NCBI RefSeq assembly: GCF_013408245.1
Contig: NZ_JACBYS010000001.1
Span: forward strand, 1,178,001 to 1,242,000
From: Duganella sp. 1224
GTDB lineage: Bacteria; Pseudomonadota; Gammaproteobacteria; Burkholderiales; Burkholderiaceae_D
DNA: 64,000 bases
Reading direction: 5' to 3'
In this document: piece after piece, positions 18,115 through 26,083 of the stretch
How positions within the stretch are numbered: the first letter of the stretch is position 1
Layout: every line of letters starts with the position of its first letter
Program-made: the position numbers and the translations under genes
The notes under the pieces: generated by a model
Databases searched by the model: none
The model's input: the letters and a program-made list of their open reading frames with translations, nothing else
Told to the model about the DNA's origin: nothing

Positions 18115-18732
18115 ATGGCTGAACGGGGACGACCAAGGACATTTGACCGCGATGCGGCGCTCACAGCGGCCATGCACCTGTTCTGGGAGAACGGTTTCGA
18201 TTCGACCTCGCTGGCGCAACTCAAGGCGGCCATGGGCGGGGGCATTTCCGCGCCGAGCTTTTACGCGGCGTTTGAGTCCAAGGAGGCGCTGTACAAAGAG
18301 GCGTTGGGGCGATACATGGAGATTTATGGCCACATCACCAGGAGTCTCCATGACGCCTCGATTCCGCCGCGCGAGGGCGTGGCACTGGCGCTCCACCGGT
18401 CGGCAAAAATGCAGTTCGAGGCGGGACACCCCAGGGGCTGCATGGTTGCCTTGGGTTCGATGGGGGGAGGCGCCTCGGGTGGCGAGGCCGTCACGCAACC
18501 GCTGCGCGATGTGCGCAACCGCACGCGCGCGGGCTTCCGCTCCTGTGTGGAACGCGCAATCGAGAGCGGCGAGCTGCGCGCCACCACCGATCCGAATGCG
18601 TTGTCGATTGCCCTGGACAGCTTCTTCCTGGGCATCTCAGTCCTGGCCCGCGATGGTGTCCGTTACGCGGTGATGAAGAAGGCTGTCGATGACGCCATGG
18701 CCATCTGGGACGCCGCGCTTGCTCAAGGCTGA
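18115..18732 (+). CDS. TetR-family regulator of the divergent MFS/SnoaL operon
   Basis: A 205-residue regulator with the start MAERGRPRTFDRDAALTAAM and HTH segment FDSTSLAQLKAAMGGGISAP, SFYAAFESKEALYKEAL. This branch (MAxRGRPRxFDxDxAL) commonly represses a divergent transporter or oxidoreductase. The C-terminal domain ends FFLGISVLARDGVRYAVMKK. It faces the SnoaL-MFS operon across a 206-base spacer with three operator copies. It is followed eight bases later by the convergent AraC gene. Confidence 0.93.
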   Translation: MAERGRPRTFDRDAALTAAMHLFWENGFDSTSLAQLKAAMGGGISAPSFYAAFESKEALYKEALGRYMEIYGHITRSLHDASIPPREGVALALHRSAKMQFEAGHPRGCMVALGSMGGGASGGEAVTQPLRDVRNRTRAGFRSCVERAIESGELRATTDPNALSIALDSFFLGISVLARDGVRYAVMKKAVDDAMAIWDAALAQG

Positions 18733-18739
18733 GGCCGGA

Positions 18740-19651
18740 TCAGTGGGATTTCGGTGCGCAGCCGAAGGCGCGTCGGAATGCATGGGTAAACGCGCTCTGT
18801 GATGTATAACCGACCCTGCTTGCTACGAGCGCGACCGTTGCGTCGCTGCGCAGCAAGGCCGTACGGGCAGTGGTCAGCCGCCATGCGCGCAAGTAGGCCA
18901 GCGGTGGCTGGCCTATGCGGCGCGTGAACTCGGCGCAGAAGGCGGCGCGTGACATGCCAGCGACTGATGCGAGTCCCGCCACCGTCCACGGTTGCGCGAG
19001 ATCGTCGTGTATCGCCCGCAGCGCTCTGCCGAGACGCAGATCCGCCACAGCGCCAAGCCAGCCTGTTTCCAGTGGACTGGCATGTGCCGCGTACGCACGG
19101 ATCGCCTCTACGACAAGCACGTCCGCAAGCCTTGTGGTGACGACTTCGCTGCCCATCATGTCGCGTTCCAGCTCCTTGCTGACCAGTGCGAGTAGCGCCG
19201 CGATCGCCGCAGACGCGGGTGAAGCGCGGGGAACAATCAGGAATTCCGGCAACCGGTCGAGCAGGAAGTCGGCATTGGAGGCGGCGAAAGTGACGCTTCC
19301 GCCGATGCCTATCGTATCGTCGCCGCCAAAGCGCGCAACGTCACAATTTGCGCCGTAAAAGTCCTGGCCATTGAGCGGTGTTAGCGCCGGATCGCTGGCC
19401 ACCACATAGGCGGTGCGGCCAATCAGGCAGATATCTCCCTCGCGCAGCAGCTGCGGCTCGCGCCCGGGAAGCACCATCCACTGGCTGCCACGCAGCATGG
19501 CCACAAACTTGAGCCTGTCGATCGCGGGAAATGCCAGCGCCCATTCTCCGGCCGCTTCCATGCGGGTCAGCCTTGTCACTTTTGCGCCGAGCACTTCCAG
19601 CACATCCGACAAGGGATCGCGCGCAGGTTTGGACGATTGCGATAACTTCAT
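18740..19651 (-). CDS. AraC-family regulator with cupin-type sensor domain
   Basis: A 303-residue regulator. The N-terminal half is the AraC-associated cupin_6 domain (FPAIDRLKFVAMLRGSQWMV, LREGDICLI). The C-terminal double HTH is TVAGLASVAGMSRAAFCAEF and DATVALVASRVGYTSQSAFT, closing HAFRRAFGCAPKSH. It is divergent from the SDR at 19723 with 71 bases between the starts, so that SDR is the likely target. The same AraC/SDR pairing recurs at 48787-50546. Confidence 0.93.
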   Translation of the reverse strand: MKLSQSSKPARDPLSDVLEVLGAKVTRLTRMEAAGEWALAFPAIDRLKFVAMLRGSQWMVLPGREPQLLREGDICLIGRTAYVVASDPALTPLNGQDFYGANCDVARFGGDDTIGIGGSVTFAASNADFLLDRLPEFLIVPRASPASAAIAALLALVSKELERDMMGSEVVTTRLADVLVVEAIRAYAAHASPLETGWLGAVADLRLGRALRAIHDDLAQPWTVAGLASVAGMSRAAFCAEFTRRIGQPPLAYLRAWRLTTARTALLRSDATVALVASRVGYTSQSAFTHAFRRAFGCAPKSH

Positions 19652-19722
19652 GGATGAACAAGCATAGCTGGTCTAATCGATCGATCATATCATGGGGTGC
19701 TTATCTGTTTGGGAGAATCATC

Positions 19723-20457
19723 ATGGGTATCGAAGGCAAAGTTGTCGTGATCACGGGCGCCAGCAGCGGCATCGGCCGTGCGACAGCGAAGTTGCTGGCA
19801 CAGCAGGGCGCCTTGGTTGTTCTGGGCGCGCGTACCGCGTCGGCGCTTGAAGCGGTGGCGCAGGAGATCAGCGCTGCCGGTGGCAGGACCGCGTGGAAGG
19901 TGACCGATGTGCGGCATCGCGCCGCGCTGGAAGAACTGGTGGCACTCGCGGTTAAAAAAGGCGGCAAGCTCGATGTCATCATCAACAACGCCGGCGTGGG
20001 GCCGATTTCGCGGTTTGACGCCTTGCGCGTCGACGACTGGGACCTGATGATCGATATTAACTTGCGCGGCACGCTGTACGGCATCGCCGCGGCGTTGCCC
20101 GTGTTTGCGCAGCAGGGGAGCGGGCACGTGGTCAATGTCATTTCAACGGCCGGCATTCGCATCCTGCCCACAATGGGCGTCTATGCCGCCACGAAAAACG
20201 CGGTGCGCACGGCAACCGAAGCATTGCGGCAGGAGGCCGGCCCCCATCTGCGCGTCACTGAAATCTCGCCAGGGATGGTTGCCACTAATTTTGGTGACAG
20301 CATCACGGATCTATCGGCAAAAAAACTGGTTGATGAGCGGCTGGCGGACATTGCGATGGCGCCGGATGCCATCGCGCGCGGCATCCTGTTTGCGCTGGAG
20401 CAGCCGCCAGAGGTGGATGTCGGCAGCATCGTCATACGCCCGACGGCGCAGGGTTGA
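19723..20457 (+). CDS. SDR-family oxidoreductase
   Basis: A 244-residue classical short-chain dehydrogenase: TGASSGIGRATAKLLAQQGA for the dinucleotide, GARTASALEAV after strand 2, NNAGVGPIS, the catalytic Ser in VISTAGIRI, and YAATKNAVRTATEAL with Tyr and Lys. EISPGMVATNF follows. ATG 19723 is preceded by GGGAGAA. It is divergent from the AraC regulator at 18740-19651, which probably activates it. The substrate cannot be deduced. Confidence 0.92.
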   Translation: MGIEGKVVVITGASSGIGRATAKLLAQQGALVVLGARTASALEAVAQEISAAGGRTAWKVTDVRHRAALEELVALAVKKGGKLDVIINNAGVGPISRFDALRVDDWDLMIDINLRGTLYGIAAALPVFAQQGSGHVVNVISTAGIRILPTMGVYAATKNAVRTATEALRQEAGPHLRVTEISPGMVATNFGDSITDLSAKKLVDERLADIAMAPDAIARGILFALEQPPEVDVGSIVIRPTAQG

Positions 20458-20471
20458 GTATTGGCCGTTCC

Positions 20472-21899
20472 TCAACCCGCCTGCCAGCCGCCGCCGAGCG
20501 CCTTGTACAGCGACACCGTGGCCTGCAGGCGTTTGAGTTTGAGGATGCCCAGTTCGTTTTGCACGTCCGCCAGGCTGCGCTGGGTGTCGAGCACGGTCAT
20601 CAGGTCTTCCGCGCCCGCCTTGTAGCGGATCTCGGACAGATTGAACGCCACACGCGACTGCTCCAGTTCCACCTCTTTGAGCCGGCGCTGCTCGTCCAGG
20701 CTGTGGATCTGGCCCAGCACGGTATCCACCTCCGCCAGTGCCGACAGGACGGTCGCGCGGTAATTCTGCACCAGTTCCTGTTTTTGTTCGATGGCCAGGT
20801 CCCGCTCGGTCCGCAAACGCCCGCCGTCGAAGATCGGCGCCACCAGCGAGGCGCCGACATTGGCGAACAGATTTTGGGCGTTGAGCAGCGACACCAGGGC
20901 GCTGCTTTGCGTGCCGGTCGATCCGGTCAGCCGAATGCTGGGAAACAGGGCCGCGCGCGCCATGTCGACGTTGGCGCTGGCCGCCGCCAGCAGCGCTTCC
21001 GAGCGGCGGATGTCGGGCCGCCGCGACAGCAGCTCGGACGGCATGCCAGCCGTGACTTCAGGCAGGCGGATGGTGTCGAGGCCGCTGTCGCTGATGCGGA
21101 ATGTCTGCGGCGATTTGCCTAGCAGGATGGCCAGCGCGGATTGCGCCTCGCGCTCCTGTTGCTGCAACGCCGGGAGGGCGGCCTGCTGGCTGGCGACCGC
21201 CGAGCGCTGACGCGCCAGGTCCACCGACGTGGCGGCACCAACGCTGCTCTGGGCCTCGACCAGCGACAGCACATGCTGCGCCGTCCGGGCATTCTCGCGC
21301 GCCACGATCAGGCGGTCGTGCAGCGACAAGATTTGCAGATAGGTTGACACGATGCCGCTGGTCACCGTCAGCGCCACCGTCTGCCGATCATAGAAATTGG
21401 CCCGCAGCGAAGCGTCCGCCGCGGCAACACCGGCGGCGTTCTTGCCCCAAAAGTCGAGTTCGTAAGACACCTGCAACTGCCCGGTTGAGGATACATTGGC
21501 GTTGTGGTTGCCGGTGATCGGCAGATCCCTGCTGGCGCCGGCGTAGGCATCGACGGACGGCAGCAGCGCGACCCCGGCGATCCGCGCCTGCGCCGCCGCC
21601 TGGCGCACCCGCGACAACGCGGCCGCCAGTTCCAGGTTGCTGTCCTGGCCCTCGCGCACCAGTTGGCTCAGCTCGTCGCTGCCAAAGCGTTGCCACCAGT
21701 TTGTATCCGGCCATTCGTGGCTGGCCGGCGTGCCGGACTGCGACCAGCCGGCTGGCAATTCGACCGCCGGCGGCGGCTCCGCCACCGGGATCTTGTGCGC
21801 GCACCCGGCCAGCAGCATGCCGGCCAGGCATGCCGCCAGCGCGCCTGGGCGCCGCGTTTCAACTTGTATCTGCTTGTGCCGCACCACGCGTTGCCTCAT
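20472..21899 (-). CDS. outer-membrane efflux channel, NodT/TolC family lipoprotein
   Basis: A 475-residue outer-membrane factor with two OEP repeats. The lipobox LAGMLLAGC (about residues 25-33) marks it as a lipoprotein of the NodT group; WWQRFGSDELSQLVREGQDS is the classic N-terminal helix, and LPEVTAGMPSELLSRRPDIR is the family mid-protein signature. YKALGGGW closes it. Its start overlaps the stop of the adaptor gene by four bases (ATGA), so the two are one operon. The expected inner-membrane pump gene is missing between them. Confidence 0.93.
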   Translation of the reverse strand: MRQRVVRHKQIQVETRRPGALAACLAGMLLAGCAHKIPVAEPPPAVELPAGWSQSGTPASHEWPDTNWWQRFGSDELSQLVREGQDSNLELAAALSRVRQAAAQARIAGVALLPSVDAYAGASRDLPITGNHNANVSSTGQLQVSYELDFWGKNAAGVAAADASLRANFYDRQTVALTVTSGIVSTYLQILSLHDRLIVARENARTAQHVLSLVEAQSSVGAATSVDLARQRSAVASQQAALPALQQQEREAQSALAILLGKSPQTFRISDSGLDTIRLPEVTAGMPSELLSRRPDIRRSEALLAAASANVDMARAALFPSIRLTGSTGTQSSALVSLLNAQNLFANVGASLVAPIFDGGRLRTERDLAIEQKQELVQNYRATVLSALAEVDTVLGQIHSLDEQRRLKEVELEQSRVAFNLSEIRYKAGAEDLMTVLDTQRSLADVQNELGILKLKRLQATVSLYKALGGGWQAG

Positions 21900-23098
21900 G
21901 GCGCACCCACCGTCGCCGCCGGCCTGGGTTGCAGCGCCGGCGTCGGCACCGGACCGACCAGCACCTGCTCGCCCGCGTCCAGGCCCGACAGCACCTGCGC
22001 CTGCTGCGCCGTGCGCACGCCGATTTTCACCTTGCGTGTGACGATGCGCCGCTCCGCATTCACCACGTGGACCTCGTACATTCCCGTCGCATCGCGCTTG
22101 CCCAGCAGATTAACCGGCAGCAGCAACGCATCCTTGGCTTGGGCGACGACGAACTGCACCTGGGCGGTCATGCCGCTCATGAGTTCCTGCTCCGGATTAT
22201 CGACATCGAACAGCACGTTGTAAAACGTCTGCTTGCCTTGCTCGGCGGTCCCGTCGGCGGGCACGGGCAGCACCTGGCGCAGCTTGCCCGACCAGGTGCG
22301 GCCGGGATAACCGGGCGTCTGGAAATTGGCCGTCATGCCGCGCTTCAGGCGCGTCACATCCACCTCCGCCACGCGCGCCTGCACCGTCAGTTGCGACAGG
22401 TCGGCAATGCGCATCAAGGGCGCGCCCGGCTGGCCGGCGCCGACCGTTTGTCCCGCCCGCGCATTCAGCGCCACCACGGTGCCCGACAGCGGCGCCAGAA
22501 CTTGCTTGTGGCGACTGTTTTCCTCGTCGGACTTGAGCGTCGCCTCCAGTTGCTGGATCTGCGCGTTGATGGCATCCACCCGCGCGCGCGCCGACGACAG
22601 ATTCATGCGGCTGGACTCGACGCTTTCATCGCGCGTGGCATTTTGTGCCTTGAGCTGGGTCTGCCGCTTGAACTGCAACTCGGCAAAGTCGGTCTGGGCT
22701 TGCTGGTCCGCCAGTTCGGCGCGCAGCCGGGCCATTTGCGCGCGGTTGCTCTCCACCTGGCTGGCGCGGACGGTGGGGGAGATCTCCATCACCGGCTGAC
22801 CTTCCCGCACCGCGTCGCCGACCGCGAACAGCACCTCCTTGATCTGGCCGGCGACCTGGACGTTCACATCCGCAAACTGCCGGAATTGCAACTTGCCGAT
22901 GGCGTCGACCGTCTGCTGCAGATCACCGCGCTGGACTGTTATCGTATCGAGCTTGCTCTCGACCGCCGGGGCGGCCTGCGGCGGCGCGGCCGGCGCGTTC
23001 AGCGCTTGGGCAAAGGAGAGAGGGGCAGTCAGCGCCAGCACCAGTGTGGCTGCGGTCAGGCGGGTGGGGCGGCGGGCGCCGGCTTGTGAGTCGTTCAT
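21896..23098 (-). CDS. macA: MacA-like periplasmic efflux adaptor
   Basis: A 400-residue membrane-fusion protein. After the signal segment (TAATLVLALTAPLSFA), LDTITVQRGDLQQTVDAIGK corresponds to the MacA lipoyl-adjacent strand, followed by QVAGQIKEVLFAVGDAVREG, a long helical hairpin with coiled-coil character (about residues 110-195), APLSGTVVALNARAGQTV, and the barrel and membrane-proximal domains (IGVRTAQQAQVLSGLDAGEQ). MacA normally couples the MacB ABC pump to TolC; here the TolC-like gene follows directly and no MacB lies in the window. ATG 23098 gives a normal signal peptide; a longer form from 23146 is unlikely. Confidence 0.88.
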   Translation of the reverse strand: MNDSQAGARRPTRLTAATLVLALTAPLSFAQALNAPAAPPQAAPAVESKLDTITVQRGDLQQTVDAIGKLQFRQFADVNVQVAGQIKEVLFAVGDAVREGQPVMEISPTVRASQVESNRAQMARLRAELADQQAQTDFAELQFKRQTQLKAQNATRDESVESSRMNLSSARARVDAINAQIQQLEATLKSDEENSRHKQVLAPLSGTVVALNARAGQTVGAGQPGAPLMRIADLSQLTVQARVAEVDVTRLKRGMTANFQTPGYPGRTWSGKLRQVLPVPADGTAEQGKQTFYNVLFDVDNPEQELMSGMTAQVQFVVAQAKDALLLPVNLLGKRDATGMYEVHVVNAERRIVTRKVKIGVRTAQQAQVLSGLDAGEQVLVGPVPTPALQPRPAATVGAP

Positions 23099-23174
23099 CG
23101 GTTCTACATCGTTAAAAGCAGCGATTATTTTAGCGCATTCATGCACAGGTATCGCGCCGCCGATGGTGCCGCGT

Positions 23175-23513
23175 TTATGGCCGATCCGGCAAATGTGCTC
23201 GCCATTGCTGCATCAATGCCAGCAAGTCCGCGCTGGCGATGCTGGCAGCCGGCGCCTGCTCGTCGTGGATGTTGGTCAGCGTTGCCTGGTCGCGGTTGAC
23301 GTCCAGGCGATAGATGTTGCCGATGGTTCGGTCCTGCTCGCTATGCCGGCCCGCCATATTGCGCTTGAGCATGGCCAGCACCAGGTCGCAGTAGACGGTG
23401 CTGTCGCGGATGTCGGTTTGCAGGAAGTCAGCGACCAACACGTCGCCGCCGGGGCCCGGCGTGATCTGCAGACGGCCAGTGTCGTCGCGGAAGATGCTGT
23501 AGGAGTCGGTCAT
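23175..23513 (-). CDS. hypothetical protein, 112 aa
   Basis: A soluble acidic protein, starting MTDSYSIFRDDTGRLQITPG and ending ALMQQWRAHLPDRP. It has no signal peptide. Its size and pattern (short beta segments, then an acidic middle, then a C-terminal helix) are loosely like the YacL/UPF0231 family, but I am not confident. It lies on the same strand, 57 bases after the eight-gene cassette ends and 76 bases before the MacA-like gene, so it could belong to either transcript. Confidence 0.6.
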   Translation of the reverse strand: MTDSYSIFRDDTGRLQITPGPGGDVLVADFLQTDIRDSTVYCDLVLAMLKRNMAGRHSEQDRTIGNIYRLDVNRDQATLTNIHDEQAPAASIASADLLALMQQWRAHLPDRP

Positions 23514-23570
23514 AGACGTCTCTTAACTGTGGAGGTAGAACCGCATTGCCTGTATGGTACTACAAGGCGG

Positions 23571-24002
23571 TCATCGCGCGGGGCCGGGTATGTCGGCGAC
23601 GACCGATTTGGCGTTCCACAATGGCGCGCTGGTGGCGAAGCCACCAGATACGGCCGGTATGCCATTGACTAATAGCGTGGTGCCTGGCTGCCCCCCGGTT
23701 GCCGTGGGGGAGACTGCCTTGGCGTAGTACAGCCGCCAGCCGTGGAAAAACGTCCGCTCGACATTGTCGCGGCGTTCCGAATAAGTGATGGAGACGAACT
23801 GGGCCTCGTCGGGCTTGATGTCCTGCTTCAGATAGCGGCTGGCGATGGCTTCGGCCTCTTCGCGCGTGATGGTGGGGGCAAGTCTGGTGGTTTTCCACAC
23901 GAACAGGCCCGGATTGGCTGACGCCGGAGCGGCGTTGAGCACGGCCGCTGGCACCAGCAGGCTGAGCGAGAAAGCGAGAGCTAATGGAGCGAGACGACGC
24001 AT
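23571..24002 (-). CDS. hypothetical exported protein after the EndoU gene
   Basis: A 143-residue protein with a clear signal peptide (MRRLAPLALAFSLSLLVPAA, cleavage near NAAPASA). The mature part begins NPGLFVWKTTRLAPTITREE and includes AEAIASRYLKQDIKPDEAQF and FFHGWRLYYAKA. No family is recognised; the EEAEAIASRYL segment is reminiscent of PepSY-like folds but too weak to assign. An AAGGGA ribosome-binding site precedes ATG 24002. It is the last gene of the sigma-led series, 88 bases after the EndoU RNase gene. A periplasmic partner or immunity protein for the RNase is one hypothesis from position alone. Confidence 0.7.
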   Translation of the reverse strand: MRRLAPLALAFSLSLLVPAAVLNAAPASANPGLFVWKTTRLAPTITREEAEAIASRYLKQDIKPDEAQFVSITYSERRDNVERTFFHGWRLYYAKAVSPTATGGQPGTTLLVNGIPAVSGGFATSAPLWNAKSVVADIPGPAR

Positions 24003-24090
24003 GATGGTCCCTTTTCGATACTTGATAAAAAGCGCGGCCGGCAGATCGCGGCCGCGCCCGGTCAGGCACGAGAGCAGTTACGCCGGATGC

Positions 24091-24615
24091 TTAGTTCGGG
24101 AACGCGGTGTTGATGTTGCCGTTAGCGAGTATGCCGAGGCGGATATTGAATGGATTCCCGTTAGTGCCGCGGCAGTACAGGCCCCCTGGGGCTGCCGGAG
24201 CGGAGGGGCCAACGCCCCAGCCCACCGTGCCGGCCCCCGGAAGGGCGATGGGGTTCGCAAAGGCATAGCGCACCGAGGCCAGAATTTGCGCTTGGTTACA
24301 GGAGTCCGGGAAAAAGGTCGAAAACTTGTCGGTGAGGTTGTTGAAGTAAACCTGGCTGGTGTATATCCCATTGGCGACTGGAGCAGCCGGGCCGGTAAAG
24401 GCGACAACATTGGTTGGTGGCAGATACACTTTGGAGTGATAGCCTTTTGGATCGCCGTTGCCTGCGATCTCGCCGCAGAAAATGTGTAGCTGGTTGATGT
24501 TTGGCACGCCGCCGGTCCATTGCGCGATGGGGCATTGTGCCGATGCCGTGCCGCTGGACAGGCCGAGGGCGAGCAGTGCTGCGGCGTAAAACGCGGCGAG
24601 TTTTTTGGATAGCAT
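24091..24615 (-). CDS. Sec-exported EndoU-type ribonuclease
   Basis: A 174-residue protein with a signal peptide (residues 1-27, ending GTASAQ). The mature part follows the bacterial EndoU pattern: LHIFCGEI with His44, GYHSK with His60, KFSTFFP at 97-103 and the closing INTAFP at 168-173. In EndoU enzymes two histidines and a lysine form the RNA-cleaving site, so His44, His60 and Lys97 or Lys62 are candidates. Four cysteines in the mature part (28, 47, 106, 148) could make two disulfides, fitting an exported protein. EndoU domains usually sit at the C-terminus of contact-dependent or secreted toxins; here the domain is a free-standing secreted protein. It lies 42 bases after a RhiA-like paralogue. 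The assignment is by motif order seen by eye. Confidence 0.72.
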   Translation of the reverse strand: MLSKKLAAFYAAALLALGLSSGTASAQCPIAQWTGGVPNINQLHIFCGEIAGNGDPKGYHSKVYLPPTNVVAFTGPAAPVANGIYTSQVYFNNLTDKFSTFFPDSCNQAQILASVRYAFANPIALPGAGTVGWGVGPSAPAAPGGLYCRGTNGNPFNIRLGILANGNINTAFPN

Positions 24616-24656
24616 GATGTTCTCCTTGTAGGTGAGGTGGTACGGGATGGGAAGAG

Positions 24657-25292
24657 TTACTCGAACTGCTCGTCCAGGTCGCTGATAAAACTGAACATCC
24701 AGCGGCCTTGGTCGCGCCTGACGGTGACATCCAGCGTGGACAGGCCCGGCAGCAGCTTGTACGCTTTCATGTCGGTGAACGCCAGCGCGCTGAAGTTTTC
24801 GCCTGATAGCATCGGCGCCGCGATCATGAAGTACAGCACCGGTTCGTAGCAGAATGTGCACGTCATGCCCCAGTCCAGATTGGGCATGGTGACCACCGGC
24901 TTGCCGCTGACCTGCCATACGCAGCTGACGCTGGTGTACGGATAGGTTTCGTTGTAGACGCCGTACTGTTGCGGCATCAGGCGCTGCAACGCCATGCCGG
25001 TTGGCGCCTCTTCGAGTGTGGGCGCCAGCAGATCCCGCCGCACGATGCGCAGCAGCTGGCCGGGCGCCACCGCCTTCTCCGCCGACCAGATGCGGTTGTG
25101 ACGCGGACCGCTGACGATGCGCGCGCCGACCGTCGGATCGAACTGGAACTGCACCGTGGCGCCCGAGGAAATTTCCAGCTGCTGCCAGGCGTGCACCTGG
25201 TAATCCAGCTGCGGCGCTTGCGGCCGCAGGAACACCAGCACGCGCTTGCCGCGCATGTCCTCAACGTCGGAATGGACTGTGCATTCAATCAT
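24657..25292 (-). CDS. RhiA-like beta-rich protein, paralogue 3
   Basis: A 211-residue protein without signal peptide. It shares a layout with its upstream neighbour (25362-25988): GKRVLVFLRPQAP followed by YQVHAWQQLEISSGATVQF, then VAPGQLLRIV, GKPVVTMPNLDWGMTCTF, FYMI-type strand (LYFMIAAPMLSGE) and RRDQGRWMFSF at the end. The order (N-terminal strand, W-rich strand, GQ turn, YFM strand, closing W-x-F) is like Rhizobium RhiA, a quorum-regulated protein of unknown biochemistry. An AGGGGAG site precedes ATG 25292. It is placed directly before the EndoU gene. Confidence 0.75.
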   Translation of the reverse strand: MIECTVHSDVEDMRGKRVLVFLRPQAPQLDYQVHAWQQLEISSGATVQFQFDPTVGARIVSGPRHNRIWSAEKAVAPGQLLRIVRRDLLAPTLEEAPTGMALQRLMPQQYGVYNETYPYTSVSCVWQVSGKPVVTMPNLDWGMTCTFCYEPVLYFMIAAPMLSGENFSALAFTDMKAYKLLPGLSTLDVTVRRDQGRWMFSFISDLDEQFE

Positions 25293-25361
25293 GAAGCTCC
25301 CCTTGGCATAGGTTGGGAACGACCGCGTCCGCCTCCATGGCGGCGGACACGGCTGGCTGGC

Positions 25362-25988
25362 TTACTTGGCGTTAAAGTCGAAGGTCCACAGGCCCTGGTT
25401 GCGGCTCAGCGTGACGTCCACTTCGGTGGCGGTGATCGGCATCGTGTATTGCGTCATGTCCGAGAAGTTCTGCACGATGTAGGTCTGGCCCACCATCGGC
25501 GGCGTCGCCACCATGAAGTAGAAGTTGGGCAGGTACTCGAAGCTGACGGTCATGTTGGTGTCGACGTACGGCATGGTCACCACCGGCTTGTCGTTGACAT
25601 ACCAGTTGCTGTCGAACTGGATGTACGGATTGGTCTGGTTGATGACGCCGCACTGTTCCGGTGTCAGCTTGGTCTGCGCCAGCGAGGTGGCGGCCGGCTG
25701 CAGCAGCGGCGACAGGCCGCTGGGGCTGACCGCCGACAGCAGCTGGCCCGGCGCGATGGCCTGGCGGCCGGAGATGATCTTGTTGTCGTTCACGCCAGTG
25801 CTGCTGACGTCGGTGGAGATCAGCGCCTCGTAGTCGAACGACTCGGTGGCGCCGGCCGAGCCGGTCAGCACCTGCCAGGCGTGGATCTGGTAGTTGCGTT
25901 GCGGGTTCTGCGGTTTCAGGAAGACCAGCACGGTTTTGCCATGCAATTCGTCGGGACCGACGTTGTAGTTGACGTTGAACTTAGTCAT
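25362..25988 (-). CDS. RhiA-like beta-rich protein, paralogue 2
   Basis: A 208-residue protein: GKTVLVFLKPQNP then YQIHAWQVLTGSAGATESF, IAPGQLLSAV, NDKPVVTMPYVDTNMTVSFE, FYFMVATPPMVGQTYIV and NQGLWTFDF at the C-terminus. The closest relative in the window is 24657-25292; the two align over their whole length with few gaps. No cysteine-rich or catalytic pattern is present, suggesting a binding or structural role. ATG 25988 follows AAGGAG; the GTG just before is also in frame. Resemblance to RhiA is from layout and end motifs and needs a profile search. Confidence 0.78.
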   Translation of the reverse strand: MTKFNVNYNVGPDELHGKTVLVFLKPQNPQRNYQIHAWQVLTGSAGATESFDYEALISTDVSSTGVNDNKIISGRQAIAPGQLLSAVSPSGLSPLLQPAATSLAQTKLTPEQCGVINQTNPYIQFDSNWYVNDKPVVTMPYVDTNMTVSFEYLPNFYFMVATPPMVGQTYIVQNFSDMTQYTMPITATEVDVTLSRNQGLWTFDFNAK

Positions 25989-26083
25989 CACTTGCTCCTT
26001 GGTTGGACATTGCTGCGGACTCTGCGAAAAACGGCGCCGGATGACGAGTCCGCGATTTCATCCGGCGCCGGGGGAAGGGCCGC

